A DNA stretch of 64,000 nt from Aquimarina sediminis (GCF_002895435.1 NZ_POYJ01000005.1:248001-312000), one strand, 5' to 3'. Shown: positions 18,423 to 27,681, counted from the stretch's first letter. The notes: generated by a model not told the origin, from the letters alone. Numbers and translations: made by a program.

Positions 18423-19751
18423 ATGAAACTAAGAAAAGCACAATTTATTCTTGTATTAGCTTGTTTGAGTTTGCTCTTTACACAATGTAAAGATGATGAT
18501 TTGATACCCATACCGACAGAGTTAATTATACCTCCTGCAATCGAACTAGATCTGGATCCCGATCTGGTTAATCAAGGAAAAGACGTTTTTAGACACGATA
18601 CTTTTGGGAGTGAGGCACAATGGACAGATTTGCTAGAACTTGATATGGCTATTCTCGGAGAAGTAAATGGTGGGTTTGGACCAGGTTTATCCCCTTCAAC
18701 AGCCTTAACTATTGGACTAAAAGTGGATGCAGAGGTGTTACCACAAGCTGTTGTTGATGGAATTTCTGACGGTAGCATTGATCTGGATGATCCTATGACA
18801 ACAGTCGCGCTATTAAATTTGGATGCGGTAGTAGGAGTAAAAGGAAGTTTTGATGAGGATGAAAACTTAAAATCTGTTGGAATTACGTGTGCATTATGCC
18901 ATTCTACTGTAGATAATTCTTTTACCTCAGGAATCGGAAGCAGAAAAGATGGTTGGGCAAATACAGATATCAACGTAGGAGCTATTTTGGGATTTGTTAA
19001 AAATACACCACTAGCAGATATTTTAGGAGTTGATGTAGAAACTTTTAATAGTGTTGTTAATGCATGGGGACCAGGAAGATTTGCACCAACTTTACTTATG
19101 GATGGAAAAGTAACAAAACCAAATGGAGAGCTGGCAACTTTGGTCATACCACCAGCCTATGGATTACAAGGAATAACTCATGAAACCTATACAGGTTGGG
19201 GAGAAGTATCCTATTGGAACAGGTTTATAGGTGTTCTGGTTATGGGGGGACAAGGAAATTTCTCAGATGAACGATTAAACGATCCAGAAAAATTTCCTCT
19301 AGCAGTAGAAAGAGGTCTTTTTAATGTTAGTGCCCCTGTAGATATGGTAGATTCAAAACTAGAAAGCTTGAAAGAATACCAACTGTCATTATTGGCGCCA
19401 GTTCCGGATTCGGATAGTTATGACAAAAATTCGGCAATCAGAGGTAAAATACTATTCGATGGCAAGGCAAATTGTGTTTCATGTCACTCAGGTGCAGCAT
19501 TTGCAGATAATGTACTTCATACACCCGAGGAGATAGGAATTGATGACTTCGAAGCCAATAGATCACCGACAGAAATGTATAGAACTCCACCATTAAGAGG
19601 AGCATTTGTAAAAACTGAAGCAAATGGTTTTTTTCATGATGGGCGATTTGCGACACTCCATGATGTTGTAATCCATTATAATGATCATTTTGGGCTAAAA
19701 CTTACTAGTGCAGAACAAGATGATTTGGTAGAATACTTGAAAGCATTATGA
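18423..19751 (+). CDS. Di-haem cytochrome c peroxidase-family lipoprotein
   Basis: A 442-residue lipoprotein (MKLRKAQFILVLACLSLLFT signal, Cys22 in QCKDDD). The Cys is followed by acidic residues, which in Bacteroidota can mark surface export. Two haem-binding CxxCH motifs occur, C156-x-x-C-H160 and C351-x-x-C-H355, as in the MauG/CcpA-type peroxidase family. A late RTPPLRGAFVKT and HDGRFATLHDVV stretch is typical. The start is ATG 18423; the TTG upstream at 18384 is unlikely. It precedes the cytochrome c maturation gene, a sensible partner. It could be a peroxidase or an oxidase of another substrate. Confidence 0.82.
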   Translation: MKLRKAQFILVLACLSLLFTQCKDDDLIPIPTELIIPPAIELDLDPDLVNQGKDVFRHDTFGSEAQWTDLLELDMAILGEVNGGFGPGLSPSTALTIGLKVDAEVLPQAVVDGISDGSIDLDDPMTTVALLNLDAVVGVKGSFDEDENLKSVGITCALCHSTVDNSFTSGIGSRKDGWANTDINVGAILGFVKNTPLADILGVDVETFNSVVNAWGPGRFAPTLLMDGKVTKPNGELATLVIPPAYGLQGITHETYTGWGEVSYWNRFIGVLVMGGQGNFSDERLNDPEKFPLAVERGLFNVSAPVDMVDSKLESLKEYQLSLLAPVPDSDSYDKNSAIRGKILFDGKANCVSCHSGAAFADNVLHTPEEIGIDDFEANRSPTEMYRTPPLRGAFVKTEANGFFHDGRFATLHDVVIHYNDHFGLKLTSAEQDDLVEYLKAL

Positions 19752-19898
19752 TGATCAAAGAACTTTTTTATTAAAAAAATCAACGAGGGTCATCTAATAT
19801 CCTTATACTTCTGTTAAAACCTTTAAATCAGTGGGAGATCATGATACATTATCTTGCTAAAAACATTAAATTTGCCGAGCAAAAAAAGAAAGGTTACT

Positions 19899-22800
19899 AT
19901 GCAGGATAAGCTAGCGAGTATTTTGTTCTCCACACGGTTAATGGCAGTTTTATTTATTGTTTTTGCGTTCGCTATGGGAATAGGAACGTTTATAGAAGAT
20001 GCCCATGGCACTACAGCTGCCAGAATATGGGTCTATAACACGTGGTGGTTCGAGACTATAATGGTGTTTTTTGTCATAAATTTTTGCGGAAACATTGTAC
20101 GATATAGACTCTATAAAAAAGAAAAGTGGGCTACATTATTGCTTCATTTGTCTTTTATTCTGATAATAGTTGGGGCTTTTCTAACCCGTTATATTAGTTA
20201 TGAAGGGGTTATGCCAATACGAGAAGGAGAGACTACGGCAAAATTTCTTTCTGAAAAAACATATCTCACAGTTTTCTTAGATGGTGAAATAAATGGAGAG
20301 CCTCGCCGCCGTATTATCTCTGAACCATTAGAGTTGGCCGAAGTAACAGGTAATGATTTTACAATTGATACTGATTATAACAAGCAACCCGTTAGTATTA
20401 CATATAAAAACTATATCCAAGGTGCAAAAATGGGATTGGTTGAGACAGTAGATGGAGAGAATTATTTAAAAATTGTAGAGGCTGGAGATGGTAACCGTCA
20501 TGATCATTTTCTTAAAGAAGGTGAAGTTTCTAATATCCATAATATATTAATTGCTTTTAATGTACCCACTAAAGGAGCAATAAACATTACTTATAAAAAT
20601 GATGATTATTTTATAGAGTCTCCTTTCGAAGGCTCATTTATGAGAATGGCTGATCAAATGCAAGGTTTGGTTTTTAAAGATAGTCTTCAGCCATTAATGC
20701 TTAGATCATTGTACCAAACTGCGGGAATGCAATTTGTAATTCCTGAGCCTGTTGTAAAAGGGAAATATGATGTAGTTCCGATAGAAGTTAAGGATAAAGG
20801 GCAAGAAGATGCTTTAATTATTGATGTCGCAACGAATGGAGAAAGCAAAGAAGTTAAATTATTAGGAGGAAAAGGTCGTATTAACGATATGACTAAAATC
20901 TCTTTAGGAGATTTGGATATGTATTTTAGTTATGGATCCAAACAAATGGAACTTCCTTTTGCACTAAAACTTAATGATTTTATTGCAGAAAAGTTCCCTG
21001 GTACCCAGAATGTCTATAAGTCTTTTAAGAGTAAAGTAGATATTGTAGAGGATAATACCTCTCGCCCGTATGATATATATATGAATCATGTTTTGGACCA
21101 TAGGGGATATCGGTTTTTTCAGGCATCTTTTGACCCAGATGAAAAAGGAACTGTATTATCAGTAAACCATGATCGATGGGGTACTTTGCTTACATATACA
21201 GGATATATATTATTATATATTGGATTAATGTTAATTCTGTTTACCAAAGGATCACGTTTTAAAGAAATAGAAGATAAATTAAGTAAGGTAAAGAAAAAGA
21301 AAAGTGCACTAACAGTATTTTTGGCGTTGTTTATCTCTACTTTTTCTTTTGCACAAGATCAACCTTCTGGTCATTCAGAACATTTACTGACATTACCGGG
21401 AAAAGCGCAATTAGATTCTGTTATTCAGGCAAATGTTGTCCCTAAAGAGCATGCTGCTAATTTTGGAAGTATAGTCATTCAAGATGAGCGAGGACGAATG
21501 AAACCTGTTAATACATTTTCTTCTGAATTATTACGTAAGCTTAGTAAAAAAGAAACGTATGAAGGGTTAAATGCTGATCAGGTATTTGTGTCTATGGTAG
21601 AAAATCCATTTATATGGTATAGTGTACCTATTATCGAGATTCAGAGAGAGAATGATAGTATACGTAAAATATTGGGAGTCCCAAAAACAGAAAGAAGAGT
21701 ATCCCTGATAGATCTTGTAGAAGCCGACGGAACATATAAACTGGCACCATACTTAGAAAAAGCCAGTAGTACTAACACCCCTAGTAGTTTTGAAAAAGAT
21801 TTTCTTAAAACGCATGAAAAATTCTATTTGCTCAATCAAGCTTTGGGAGGTGGGATCTTAAGAGTTTTTCCTGTTCCTGGAGATGAAGGAAACAAATGGG
21901 TTTCGGTTCCAGAATTAAATGAGCATAAGTTTAGTGGTATGGATTCTGTGTATACAAGACAGATTATTCCGATTTATCGCCAATCATTACAAGAAGCAAG
22001 AAAAACAGGAGATTATAGTAAGCCAAATCAATACATAGAAAGCATTAGAAGCTTTCAGAAAAAATTTGGAAGCGAAGTATTGCCGACTGATAAAAAAATA
22101 AAAGCCGAGATAGCACTTAATAAGTATGATATCTTTAGAACATTATATAGATACTATGGACTTATAGGGCTTTTGATGATGGTTTTTGTAATTGCCAGAA
22201 TTTTTAAGGAATCTAGAGTTATCAGAGGGCTTATTAATGGAGCGATAGGGCTTGTTATTGTATTATTTATATTACATACAGCAGGATTAATTATTAGATG
22301 GTATGTTTCTGGGCATGCACCGTGGAGTGATGCATACGAGTCTATGATTTATGTAGCATGGATGACTCTGGCAATAGGTTTAGCTTTTGGTAAGAGAAGT
22401 AATCTTACTATTGCGGCAACCACATTTGTTGCCGCTATTATTTTATTTTTTGCACATCAAAACTGGACAGATCCGGCAATTGCCAACCTGCAACCGGTAT
22501 TGGACTCGTATTGGGTATTGATTCATGTTTCTATTATTGTTGGTAGTTATGGACCATTTTTTGTGGGAGCTATTTTAGGAATCCTCGCACTTCTGTTAAT
22601 GATTTTGACCAACAGTTCTAATAAGAAACGAATGGATCTCAACATTAAAGAAATTACGATAATTAATGAAATGTCATTGACTATTGGGTTGGTAATGCTT
22701 ACCATAGGTAACTTCTTAGGAGGAATGTGGGCAAATGAAAGCTGGGGACGATATTGGGGATGGGATCCTAAAGAAACCTGGGCCTTGATCAGCATAATGG

Positions 22801-23075
22801 TATACGCCTTTGTAATTCATATGAGATTAGTTCCGGGATTAAGAGGGAGATGGTTTTTTAATCTGATGTCTATTTTTGCAGTACTCTCGATTATGATGAC
22901 CTATTTTGGAGTGAATTTTTACTTAAAAGGATTGCATTCTTATGCCAGTGGAGACAGAGCGGTTACCCCTGTAGAAGCGTACTACTTTATAGTTTTCTGG
23001 GCGATTTTAGGAGGATTATCCTATTGGAGGTATCAAGTACACTATAAGAAAAAAGGAGTGGCTAAAACGAAATAG
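19899..23075 (+). CDS. ccsBA: Fused cytochrome c biogenesis protein CcsBA (ResB-CcsA)
   Basis: A 1058-residue membrane protein of system II cytochrome c maturation. The N-terminal ResB/CcsB part (about 1-480) has the opening membrane segments and a large periplasmic domain. The C-terminal CcsA part (about 750-1058) holds the tryptophan-rich haem loop ESWGRYWGWDPKETW and the HAPWSDAYESMIY segment. It moves haem across the membrane and attaches it to CxxCH motifs. The fusion is usual in Bacteroidota. The start is ATG 19899; the TTG at 19854 would add 15 residues before the normal N-terminus. Confidence 0.92.
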   Translation: MQDKLASILFSTRLMAVLFIVFAFAMGIGTFIEDAHGTTAARIWVYNTWWFETIMVFFVINFCGNIVRYRLYKKEKWATLLLHLSFILIIVGAFLTRYISYEGVMPIREGETTAKFLSEKTYLTVFLDGEINGEPRRRIISEPLELAEVTGNDFTIDTDYNKQPVSITYKNYIQGAKMGLVETVDGENYLKIVEAGDGNRHDHFLKEGEVSNIHNILIAFNVPTKGAINITYKNDDYFIESPFEGSFMRMADQMQGLVFKDSLQPLMLRSLYQTAGMQFVIPEPVVKGKYDVVPIEVKDKGQEDALIIDVATNGESKEVKLLGGKGRINDMTKISLGDLDMYFSYGSKQMELPFALKLNDFIAEKFPGTQNVYKSFKSKVDIVEDNTSRPYDIYMNHVLDHRGYRFFQASFDPDEKGTVLSVNHDRWGTLLTYTGYILLYIGLMLILFTKGSRFKEIEDKLSKVKKKKSALTVFLALFISTFSFAQDQPSGHSEHLLTLPGKAQLDSVIQANVVPKEHAANFGSIVIQDERGRMKPVNTFSSELLRKLSKKETYEGLNADQVFVSMVENPFIWYSVPIIEIQRENDSIRKILGVPKTERRVSLIDLVEADGTYKLAPYLEKASSTNTPSSFEKDFLKTHEKFYLLNQALGGGILRVFPVPGDEGNKWVSVPELNEHKFSGMDSVYTRQIIPIYRQSLQEARKTGDYSKPNQYIESIRSFQKKFGSEVLPTDKKIKAEIALNKYDIFRTLYRYYGLIGLLMMVFVIARIFKESRVIRGLINGAIGLVIVLFILHTAGLIIRWYVSGHAPWSDAYESMIYVAWMTLAIGLAFGKRSNLTIAATTFVAAIILFFAHQNWTDPAIANLQPVLDSYWVLIHVSIIVGSYGPFFVGAILGILALLLMILTNSSNKKRMDLNIKEITIINEMSLTIGLVMLTIGNFLGGMWANESWGRYWGWDPKETWALISIMVYAFVIHMRLVPGLRGRWFFNLMSIFAVLSIMMTYFGVNFYLKGLHSYASGDRAVTPVEAYYFIVFWAILGGLSYWRYQVHYKKKGVAKTK

Positions 23076-23330
23076 AGGTTATGGGGATGCTTTCTTTGCT
23101 GCTTTTGCGATCGTAGTGTTTATGGCTAGTTTACTCATTTAGGAAAATTTTCTAATGTTCTCTAGAGGATTTTAGAAGATTAGACTTGTGTATTCTTATA
23201 ATATATATGTTTAATCCAAGAGGTAATATGTTTCTAGAACCTTGAATGAATTATTAAAGTAAGATACAACAAACCTATCAGGTATTATGACTTACATAGT
23301 AATAGAAAAGGGAGACCAAAACCAATTGTT

Positions 23331-24038
23331 ATGAATATAGATGCAATTCTCTGGGATTATGATGGTACCTTAGTTAATTCAGTCCCCAAAAATATAAACA
23401 TTACTAAGCAAATTCTTTCAAAAGTAGCTCCAAGATTAACAGGAGACAATTTGCCGGAGTATCTAAAAATGGAAGAATCATATCACATAGCAAATCATAA
23501 AGCTAGAAATTGGCAGGACTTGTATATAAATTATTATGGAATGTCTGAAACCGAAATGCTCGAAGCCGGAGCAATGTGGTCAACATATCAACTTCAAGAC
23601 AAAACCCCAGTCAAGCTGTTTTCCGAAATTAAACAAACGGTAAATCAAATAGATGTACCCCAAGGAATTTGTTCTCAAAATTCTTCTGAAAACATTAGTC
23701 GTGTTTTAGAACAAAATAGTATCATTCATAAATTTCAATCTGTTGTGGGCTATGATGACATTCCTGATAATGCCCAAAAACCAATTCCATTTGGAGGAAT
23801 AAAATGTTTGGAACAATTGTTTAGAAACGCAGAAGGAAAAACTATTTTTTATATTGGAGACCATGAAGGAGACGTAGAATTTGCAAGAAATATAGAGAAA
23901 GAATTATATCGAAAAAGCAGAGTAATTGCAATAACTGCAAAATATAGTGGAGCAGAGCCAAAACTCTGGAGTTATAAGCCAGACTATGAGATCGAATGTC
24001 CTGCTGACTTACTCAAAATAATAAGAAAATACAGCTAA
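23331..24038 (+). CDS. HAD-superfamily hydrolase
   Basis: A 235-residue cytosolic HAD phosphatase. Motif I is LWDYDGTLVNSVPKN near residue 6. The SQNSSENISRVL region fits motif II, and motif IV is YIGDHEGDVEFARN. It has a small helical cap after motif I, as in phosphoglycolate-phosphatase-like enzymes. No neighbour indicates a substrate. The preceding 255-bp gap has no recognisable element. Confidence 0.8.
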   Translation: MNIDAILWDYDGTLVNSVPKNINITKQILSKVAPRLTGDNLPEYLKMEESYHIANHKARNWQDLYINYYGMSETEMLEAGAMWSTYQLQDKTPVKLFSEIKQTVNQIDVPQGICSQNSSENISRVLEQNSIIHKFQSVVGYDDIPDNAQKPIPFGGIKCLEQLFRNAEGKTIFYIGDHEGDVEFARNIEKELYRKSRVIAITAKYSGAEPKLWSYKPDYEIECPADLLKIIRKYS

Positions 24039-24110
24039 TCTATCGTTTTTTATTTACTAAATTAGTCACAGACCAAACATAAGAAACAATGCTTTTATAA
24101 ACAGTTTAAG

Positions 24111-24674
24111 GTGAAGCACCCGTTAAGACAACATATTGAAGAAATAATTGAGCTAACCGATAAAGAATTCGATTTTGTATTAAGTTATTTCAAGTCAATT
24201 AAGAAGCGCAAACACCAATATGTATTACAAGAAGGAGAAATCGCCGATAAAGAATATTGGGTGATAAAAGGTTGTTTAAAAAGCTATTTTTTTGATGAAA
24301 AGGGTAAAGAACATATCCTTCAATTTGCAATGGAAAACTGGTGGATTACCGATTATGAATCTTTTGTGAAACAGACCAAATCCAAAACTTTTATCGATTG
24401 CATTGAGGATAGTGAACTACTCTACATATCTTTTGAAGATAGAGATAAACTTACTGCTACCATGCATAAAATGGAACGTTTTTGGGCTAAAAAAAGTAAA
24501 ATTGGACGGATTGCACTTCAAAACAGAATTTTATCATTACTCAAAAACTCTACCAAAGAACAATATAATTTACTTCTAGACCAGTATCCAAAATTGTTTC
24601 AACGAGTACCTAAAAAAATGATTGCTGCCTACTTGGGTGTTTCCAGAGAAACACTTAGTAGGTTAAACTCGTAA
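24111..24674 (+). CDS. Crp/Fnr-family transcriptional regulator
   Basis: A 187-residue protein with a cyclic-nucleotide-like beta-barrel (about residues 25-115) and a C-terminal helix-turn-helix, RVPKKMIAAYLGVSRETLSR. The start is GTG at 24111. It has no iron-sulfur cysteines in FNR positions. The TGTGA-N6-TCACT palindrome right after it (24701-24716) is what a Crp-family dimer would bind. The regulator therefore probably controls the tautomerase-SDR-NTF2 genes downstream. Confidence 0.87.
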   Translation: MKHPLRQHIEEIIELTDKEFDFVLSYFKSIKKRKHQYVLQEGEIADKEYWVIKGCLKSYFFDEKGKEHILQFAMENWWITDYESFVKQTKSKTFIDCIEDSELLYISFEDRDKLTATMHKMERFWAKKSKIGRIALQNRILSLLKNSTKEQYNLLLDQYPKLFQRVPKKMIAAYLGVSRETLSRLNS

Positions 24675-24700
24675 CCATATTTCTATACCTATTACTTAAT

Positions 24701-24716
24701 TGTGATCTAGATCACT
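24701..24716. promoter_or_regulatory. CRP/FNR-like operator upstream of the tautomerase operon
   Basis: TGTGA-TCTAGA-TCACT has the half-site and spacing of Crp-family sites; its core GTGATCTAGATCAC is a perfect 14-bp palindrome. A CAACTTTG box at 24761-24768 resembles a -7 element (xAnnTTTG). The operator would then be centred about 65 bp before the start, a class-I activator position. Binding is inferred. Confidence 0.55.
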
Positions 24717-24795
24717 TCAAAAAGGTGATATACCTCCTGTGTAAATCGCTCTTCTCGAGGCAACTTTGTGATATCATAAATTTAATAAAAAAGTT

Positions 24796-24990
24796 ATGCC
24801 ATACATTAACATTAAAGTTACTGATGAACAAGTAACACAAGATCAAAAAAGACAATTAATTGAAGGAGCCACCCTACTAGTCGTCGATGTTTTAAACAAA
24901 GATCCGAGAACTACTCACATAGTGATTGACGAAGTACCAATTCATAATTGGGGAGTAAATGGGAAACAATATTTAGGAACTAAAAAATAA
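24796..24990 (+). CDS. 4-oxalocrotonate tautomerase-family protein
   Basis: A 64-residue protein of the tautomerase superfamily. After Met removal the catalytic Pro1 is exposed (MPYINIKVTDEQVTQDQ). The length and the DPRTTHIVIDEVPIHNWGV region fit the 4-OT group, which forms hexamers. Such enzymes move double bonds in keto/enol acids. It is the first gene of a three-gene cluster with the SDR 5 bp downstream. Confidence 0.87.
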   Translation: MPYINIKVTDEQVTQDQKRQLIEGATLLVVDVLNKDPRTTHIVIDEVPIHNWGVNGKQYLGTKK

Positions 24991-24995
24991 GAAAA

Positions 24996-25739
24996 ATGAA
25001 AAACAAAACCGTAATTGTTACAGGGGCCTCTACAGGAATAGGCAAAGAGATTACCAAACATTTTATCGCGCAGGGTAGTAATGTAGTAATGAACTCCTCA
25101 AATGAAAAGAACTTAAAAAAAGCTTATAAAGAATTAGGATCCCCTTCGAATGTAGTCTACTTAGTCGGTGATATTAGCAAACAAAAAACAGGGCAAGAGC
25201 TGGTTTCTATAGCTCTCAAAAAATTTGACACTGTAGATGTTTTAATCAATAATGCTGGTGTATTTTCTCCAAAACCCTTTTTGGACGTTGAAGAAAAAGA
25301 TCTAGACTTATATTGGAATGTTAACCTAAAAGGAACATATTTCATATCTCAAGCAGTTATTCCCGAAATGATAAAGCAACAAAGTGGCTCTATAATAAAT
25401 ATAGGGACTGTTTTGGTAGATCATGCCATAGGTGGGTTTCCGGCAACCGCGCCACTAACCAGTAAAGGAGCAATTCATACATTAACGAGACAATTAGCCA
25501 CAGAATTTGGGAAAAACAATATCAAAGTGAATACCATTGCTCCAGGAATAATAAGAAGCCCATTACAAGAAAAAATCGGAATCAAGGATGCTGATAGTTT
25601 AGCAGGATTGCATTTACTAAATAGAATTGGAGAAGCCAAAGAAATTGCTGAAGCAGCATATTACTTAGCAACTTCAGATTTTGTAACAGGAGAAACTATT
25701 AATGTTGCTGGTGGACATACCGTAGGGCATACAATTTAA
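24996..25739 (+). CDS. Short-chain dehydrogenase/reductase, catalytic Tyr missing
   Basis: A 247-residue SDR with the cofactor motif TGASTGIGKEI (9-19) and NNAG (85-88). The usual YxxxK active site is replaced by P153-x-x-x-K157 (ATAPLTSKGAIHTL), so the catalytic tyrosine is absent while the lysine remains. T138 sits where the catalytic serine normally lies. It may be an SDR with altered chemistry or a binding protein. The neighbouring tautomerase and NTF2-like proteins suggest a small-molecule pathway, but the substrate is unknown. Confidence 0.82.
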   Translation: MKNKTVIVTGASTGIGKEITKHFIAQGSNVVMNSSNEKNLKKAYKELGSPSNVVYLVGDISKQKTGQELVSIALKKFDTVDVLINNAGVFSPKPFLDVEEKDLDLYWNVNLKGTYFISQAVIPEMIKQQSGSIINIGTVLVDHAIGGFPATAPLTSKGAIHTLTRQLATEFGKNNIKVNTIAPGIIRSPLQEKIGIKDADSLAGLHLLNRIGEAKEIAEAAYYLATSDFVTGETINVAGGHTVGHTI

Positions 25740-25750
25740 AAAAACAGAAT

Positions 25751-26119
25751 ATGTACAAAGAAGATATAGAAGAAATCCAAAATTTGATTACCAATTATTT
25801 TGAAGGTATTTTTCTGGGACAAGTAGATAAACTGGGATCATGTTTTCATGAAAATGTATATATCTATGGAGATATCAAAGGTGTAGGTTATATAAAAAGT
25901 ATAAAAGATTATCTTGAAGGAGTTGGTAATAGAAAAAGCCCCAATGATCTAAAAGAATACTTTAAAATGAAAATTATTGGAATCGATATCATGGGTAAAA
26001 TAGCAATGACAAAATTGCATGTCCCCATGCTTGGGTACAATTATTATGACTATTTATCATTAACCAAAATTAATGATGATTGGAAAATCGTAAATAAGAT
26101 ATTTACTCATGTAGTCTAA
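25751..26119 (+). CDS. NTF2-like (SnoaL-type) protein
   Basis: A 122-residue protein with the cone-shaped NTF2-like fold. An N-terminal helix pair (EEIQNLITNYFEGIFLGQVD) is followed by the FHENVYIYGD strand and a C-terminal sheet ending in DWKIVNKIFTH. Relatives act as isomerases, dehydratases or lipocalin-like binders. It starts 11 bp after the SDR, so it is likely in the same transcript, which ends at the hairpin 26129-26181. Confidence 0.7.
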   Translation: MYKEDIEEIQNLITNYFEGIFLGQVDKLGSCFHENVYIYGDIKGVGYIKSIKDYLEGVGNRKSPNDLKEYFKMKIIGIDIMGKIAMTKLHVPMLGYNYYDYLSLTKINDDWKIVNKIFTHVV

Positions 26120-26128
26120 ATAGTAGTT

Positions 26129-26181
26129 TTACAATAAAATAGCGACCGAGAAATGAAATCTTTGTCGCTATTTTATTGTAA
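26129..26181. terminator. Long perfect hairpin after the SDR-NTF2 cluster
   Basis: An 18-bp perfect stem: the arm at 26129-26146 pairs with 26164-26181 around a 17-base loop. There is no clean T tract after it, so it could be a terminator, an RNA-stability element, or both. Confidence 0.6.
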
Positions 26182-26288
26182 TTAAGTGTTTTGGAGAAGA
26201 TGGGGCTCTTGCAAAGTTACAAAACCACCTATTATAAGTATTTTTGTGTTACCTGTAATTTATGAAAATAACATAAAAAGAGATTTCT

Positions 26289-26576
26289 ATGGGAATTATA
26301 AATATTTCAACCGCAATAGTTAAAGATGAAACCTTGTTTCGGGAATATATAAATAAAGCAGCTCAATTAATGAAAGAACAAGAAGTCGAAGTTGTCTGTA
26401 GAGGAAAATATGTCGAAACAATGAGAGGCTCTAATCTAGAAAAACATATTGTGGCGGTTTTTAGATACAAAGACAAAAAAGCTTTAGAATATTTTTATAA
26501 TTGCGAATCATACAAAAAAATAATATCGCTCAGAGATAAAGCTTGTGAAATGACGATACAGATTTACTCCGAATGA
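26289..26576 (+). CDS. DUF1330-like small protein
   Basis: A 95-residue protein that fits the DUF1330 dimeric alpha/beta-barrel family. Supporting pieces are EYINKAAQLMKEQEVEVVCR at the start and KKALEYFYNCESYKKIISLR near the end, where the family has its conserved helix. No function is established for most members. It lies alone after the hairpin at 26129-26181. Confidence 0.65.
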   Translation: MGIINISTAIVKDETLFREYINKAAQLMKEQEVEVVCRGKYVETMRGSNLEKHIVAVFRYKDKKALEYFYNCESYKKIISLRDKACEMTIQIYSE

Positions 26577-26612
26577 TAGTCTCAATTAGGAAACCTACTA
26601 AATATAACATAT

Positions 26613-27209
26613 GTGAATTATAACAATAGTTTCAAAACAAATTATAATAAAATAACCAAGATATTGGAATCAGAGGGGGTAAACCCAAGGATTGAACCAC
26701 AATCTCTCGAAGACGATTCAAGTTGTATTTTAAAATGGAATATAGATACAGATGAACATTTTATATATCAGGAAGATATCGCGATCAATAACAAAGATAT
26801 TGCATGGTTTCAGTCTAGTGAGAATGATAAACATTTACTAAGAGTAATTAGTAAAGAAAATAAATTTGAATGGATACCCAAAACCTATAATCCTGTTTTT
26901 GGTTGCCTTTGCCTATTAATTGAATGGTATGAAAATCATTTGATCTTTATATATCAAGAAAAACATGGTATATATGTTTGCTCAATAAGGGATACAAAGG
27001 TTAATGATTTTTATATCCATGGAGGAGAACTAGAAAGAAAAGGAAACAGACTAGCCTATGAAACCTACCAAAATAAGCTCGAAAATCATGTAAGATTAAT
27101 AGAATTACCTTCTTTAAAAGAACTAAGCCCCATTAGTAAAGAAGAAGCAAAAAAACTCGGTTTAACCCCTCAAAGTACGAATCGACCTAATGGGTTTTTA
27201 AAAGCATAA
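26613..27209 (+). CDS. Hypothetical protein
   Basis: A 198-residue soluble protein that I do not recognise. The start is a GTG at 26613. It has alternating short beta strands and aromatic residues (LKWNIDTDEHFIYQEDIAI), which would suit a beta-propeller-like or jellyroll fold, and no signal peptide. It follows the DUF1330-like gene by 36 bp, and a repeat-rich gap lies after it. The function is unknown. Confidence 0.6.
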   Translation: MNYNNSFKTNYNKITKILESEGVNPRIEPQSLEDDSSCILKWNIDTDEHFIYQEDIAINNKDIAWFQSSENDKHLLRVISKENKFEWIPKTYNPVFGCLCLLIEWYENHLIFIYQEKHGIYVCSIRDTKVNDFYIHGGELERKGNRLAYETYQNKLENHVRLIELPSLKELSPISKEEAKKLGLTPQSTNRPNGFLKA

Positions 27210-27681
27210 GTACATTAAGAAAAGAAAACAATACGTTTTATCTAAGGTAAAATAGATGAAATAGTAGTATGTAAATTCAATTTAGAAATGATGTTGTCAA
27301 AAAAGACCCTCTGTTGCGTCAAAAAGACGTTCCATTTGGTGAAAAAGACGAAGTTTTGAACGTTTTGAGTTAAAACTTTAGCCTTTAGAGCTAAAAATTC
27401 GACTCCTTTTCTTAAAATTTTAACACATAAACCTAAAACTTTAACCAACTACGCTAAACACTTCGTCAAAAAGACAGGTGAGAACGTCTTTTTGACGTTC
27501 AGGAAGGTCTTTTGAGTTGAATAGATCATAGGGTTGATTCATCACTTAATCCGTAAGGCTAAAAATTTAACAAAAAAACATAACTGTAATTTTATGTTAA
27601 GATTCCCGACTTTGAGTATACTAATCAAATTATTACTATGTTTAAGCAATTTACACCAGAAATAAATAAGGTATACTAATT
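27210..27681. other. Repeat-rich intergenic region
   Basis: The gap between the hypothetical gene and the uracil-DNA-glycosylase gene carries a degenerate array with a period of about 21-22 bp over 27296-27515 (see the repeat entry and the finding). No convincing gene or promoter was seen in the rest of it. Confidence 0.6.
27296..27515. repeat. Degenerate 21-22-bp tandem repeat with long inverted arms
   Basis: Units built on GTCAAAAAGACG occur at 27296, 27317, 27339 and 27464, then inverted at 27485 and 27506. Between them, TTAAAACTTTAGCC-like units occur near 27370, 27391, 27412 and 27434. Spacing is 20-22 bp throughout, about two DNA turns. The arms CGTCAAAAAGACGTTC (27317-27332) and GAACGTCTTTTTGACG (27482-27497) are perfectly complementary. 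On the minus strand the frame reads a loose 7-residue pattern, which follows from the 21-bp period. Confidence 0.7.

Noticed and set aside
18572..19147. Minus-strand ORF of 191 codons inside the di-haem peroxidase gene
   Set aside because: Low-complexity Ser/Thr-rich shadow of a well supported gene with haem motifs.
23040..23142. Short hydrophobic peptide frame after ccsBA (GDAFFAAFAIVVFMASLLI)
   Set aside because: No start codon in that frame after the overlap with ccsBA; a chance reading is more likely.
27242..27448. Minus-strand 68-codon ORF in the repeat array
   Set aside because: It begins at TTG, its heptad look follows from the 21-bp DNA period, and a stop (TAG) breaks the frame just upstream.
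27296..27515. CRISPR-like array
   Set aside because: Units are degenerate, change orientation and have no unique spacers of constant length; no cas gene is near.
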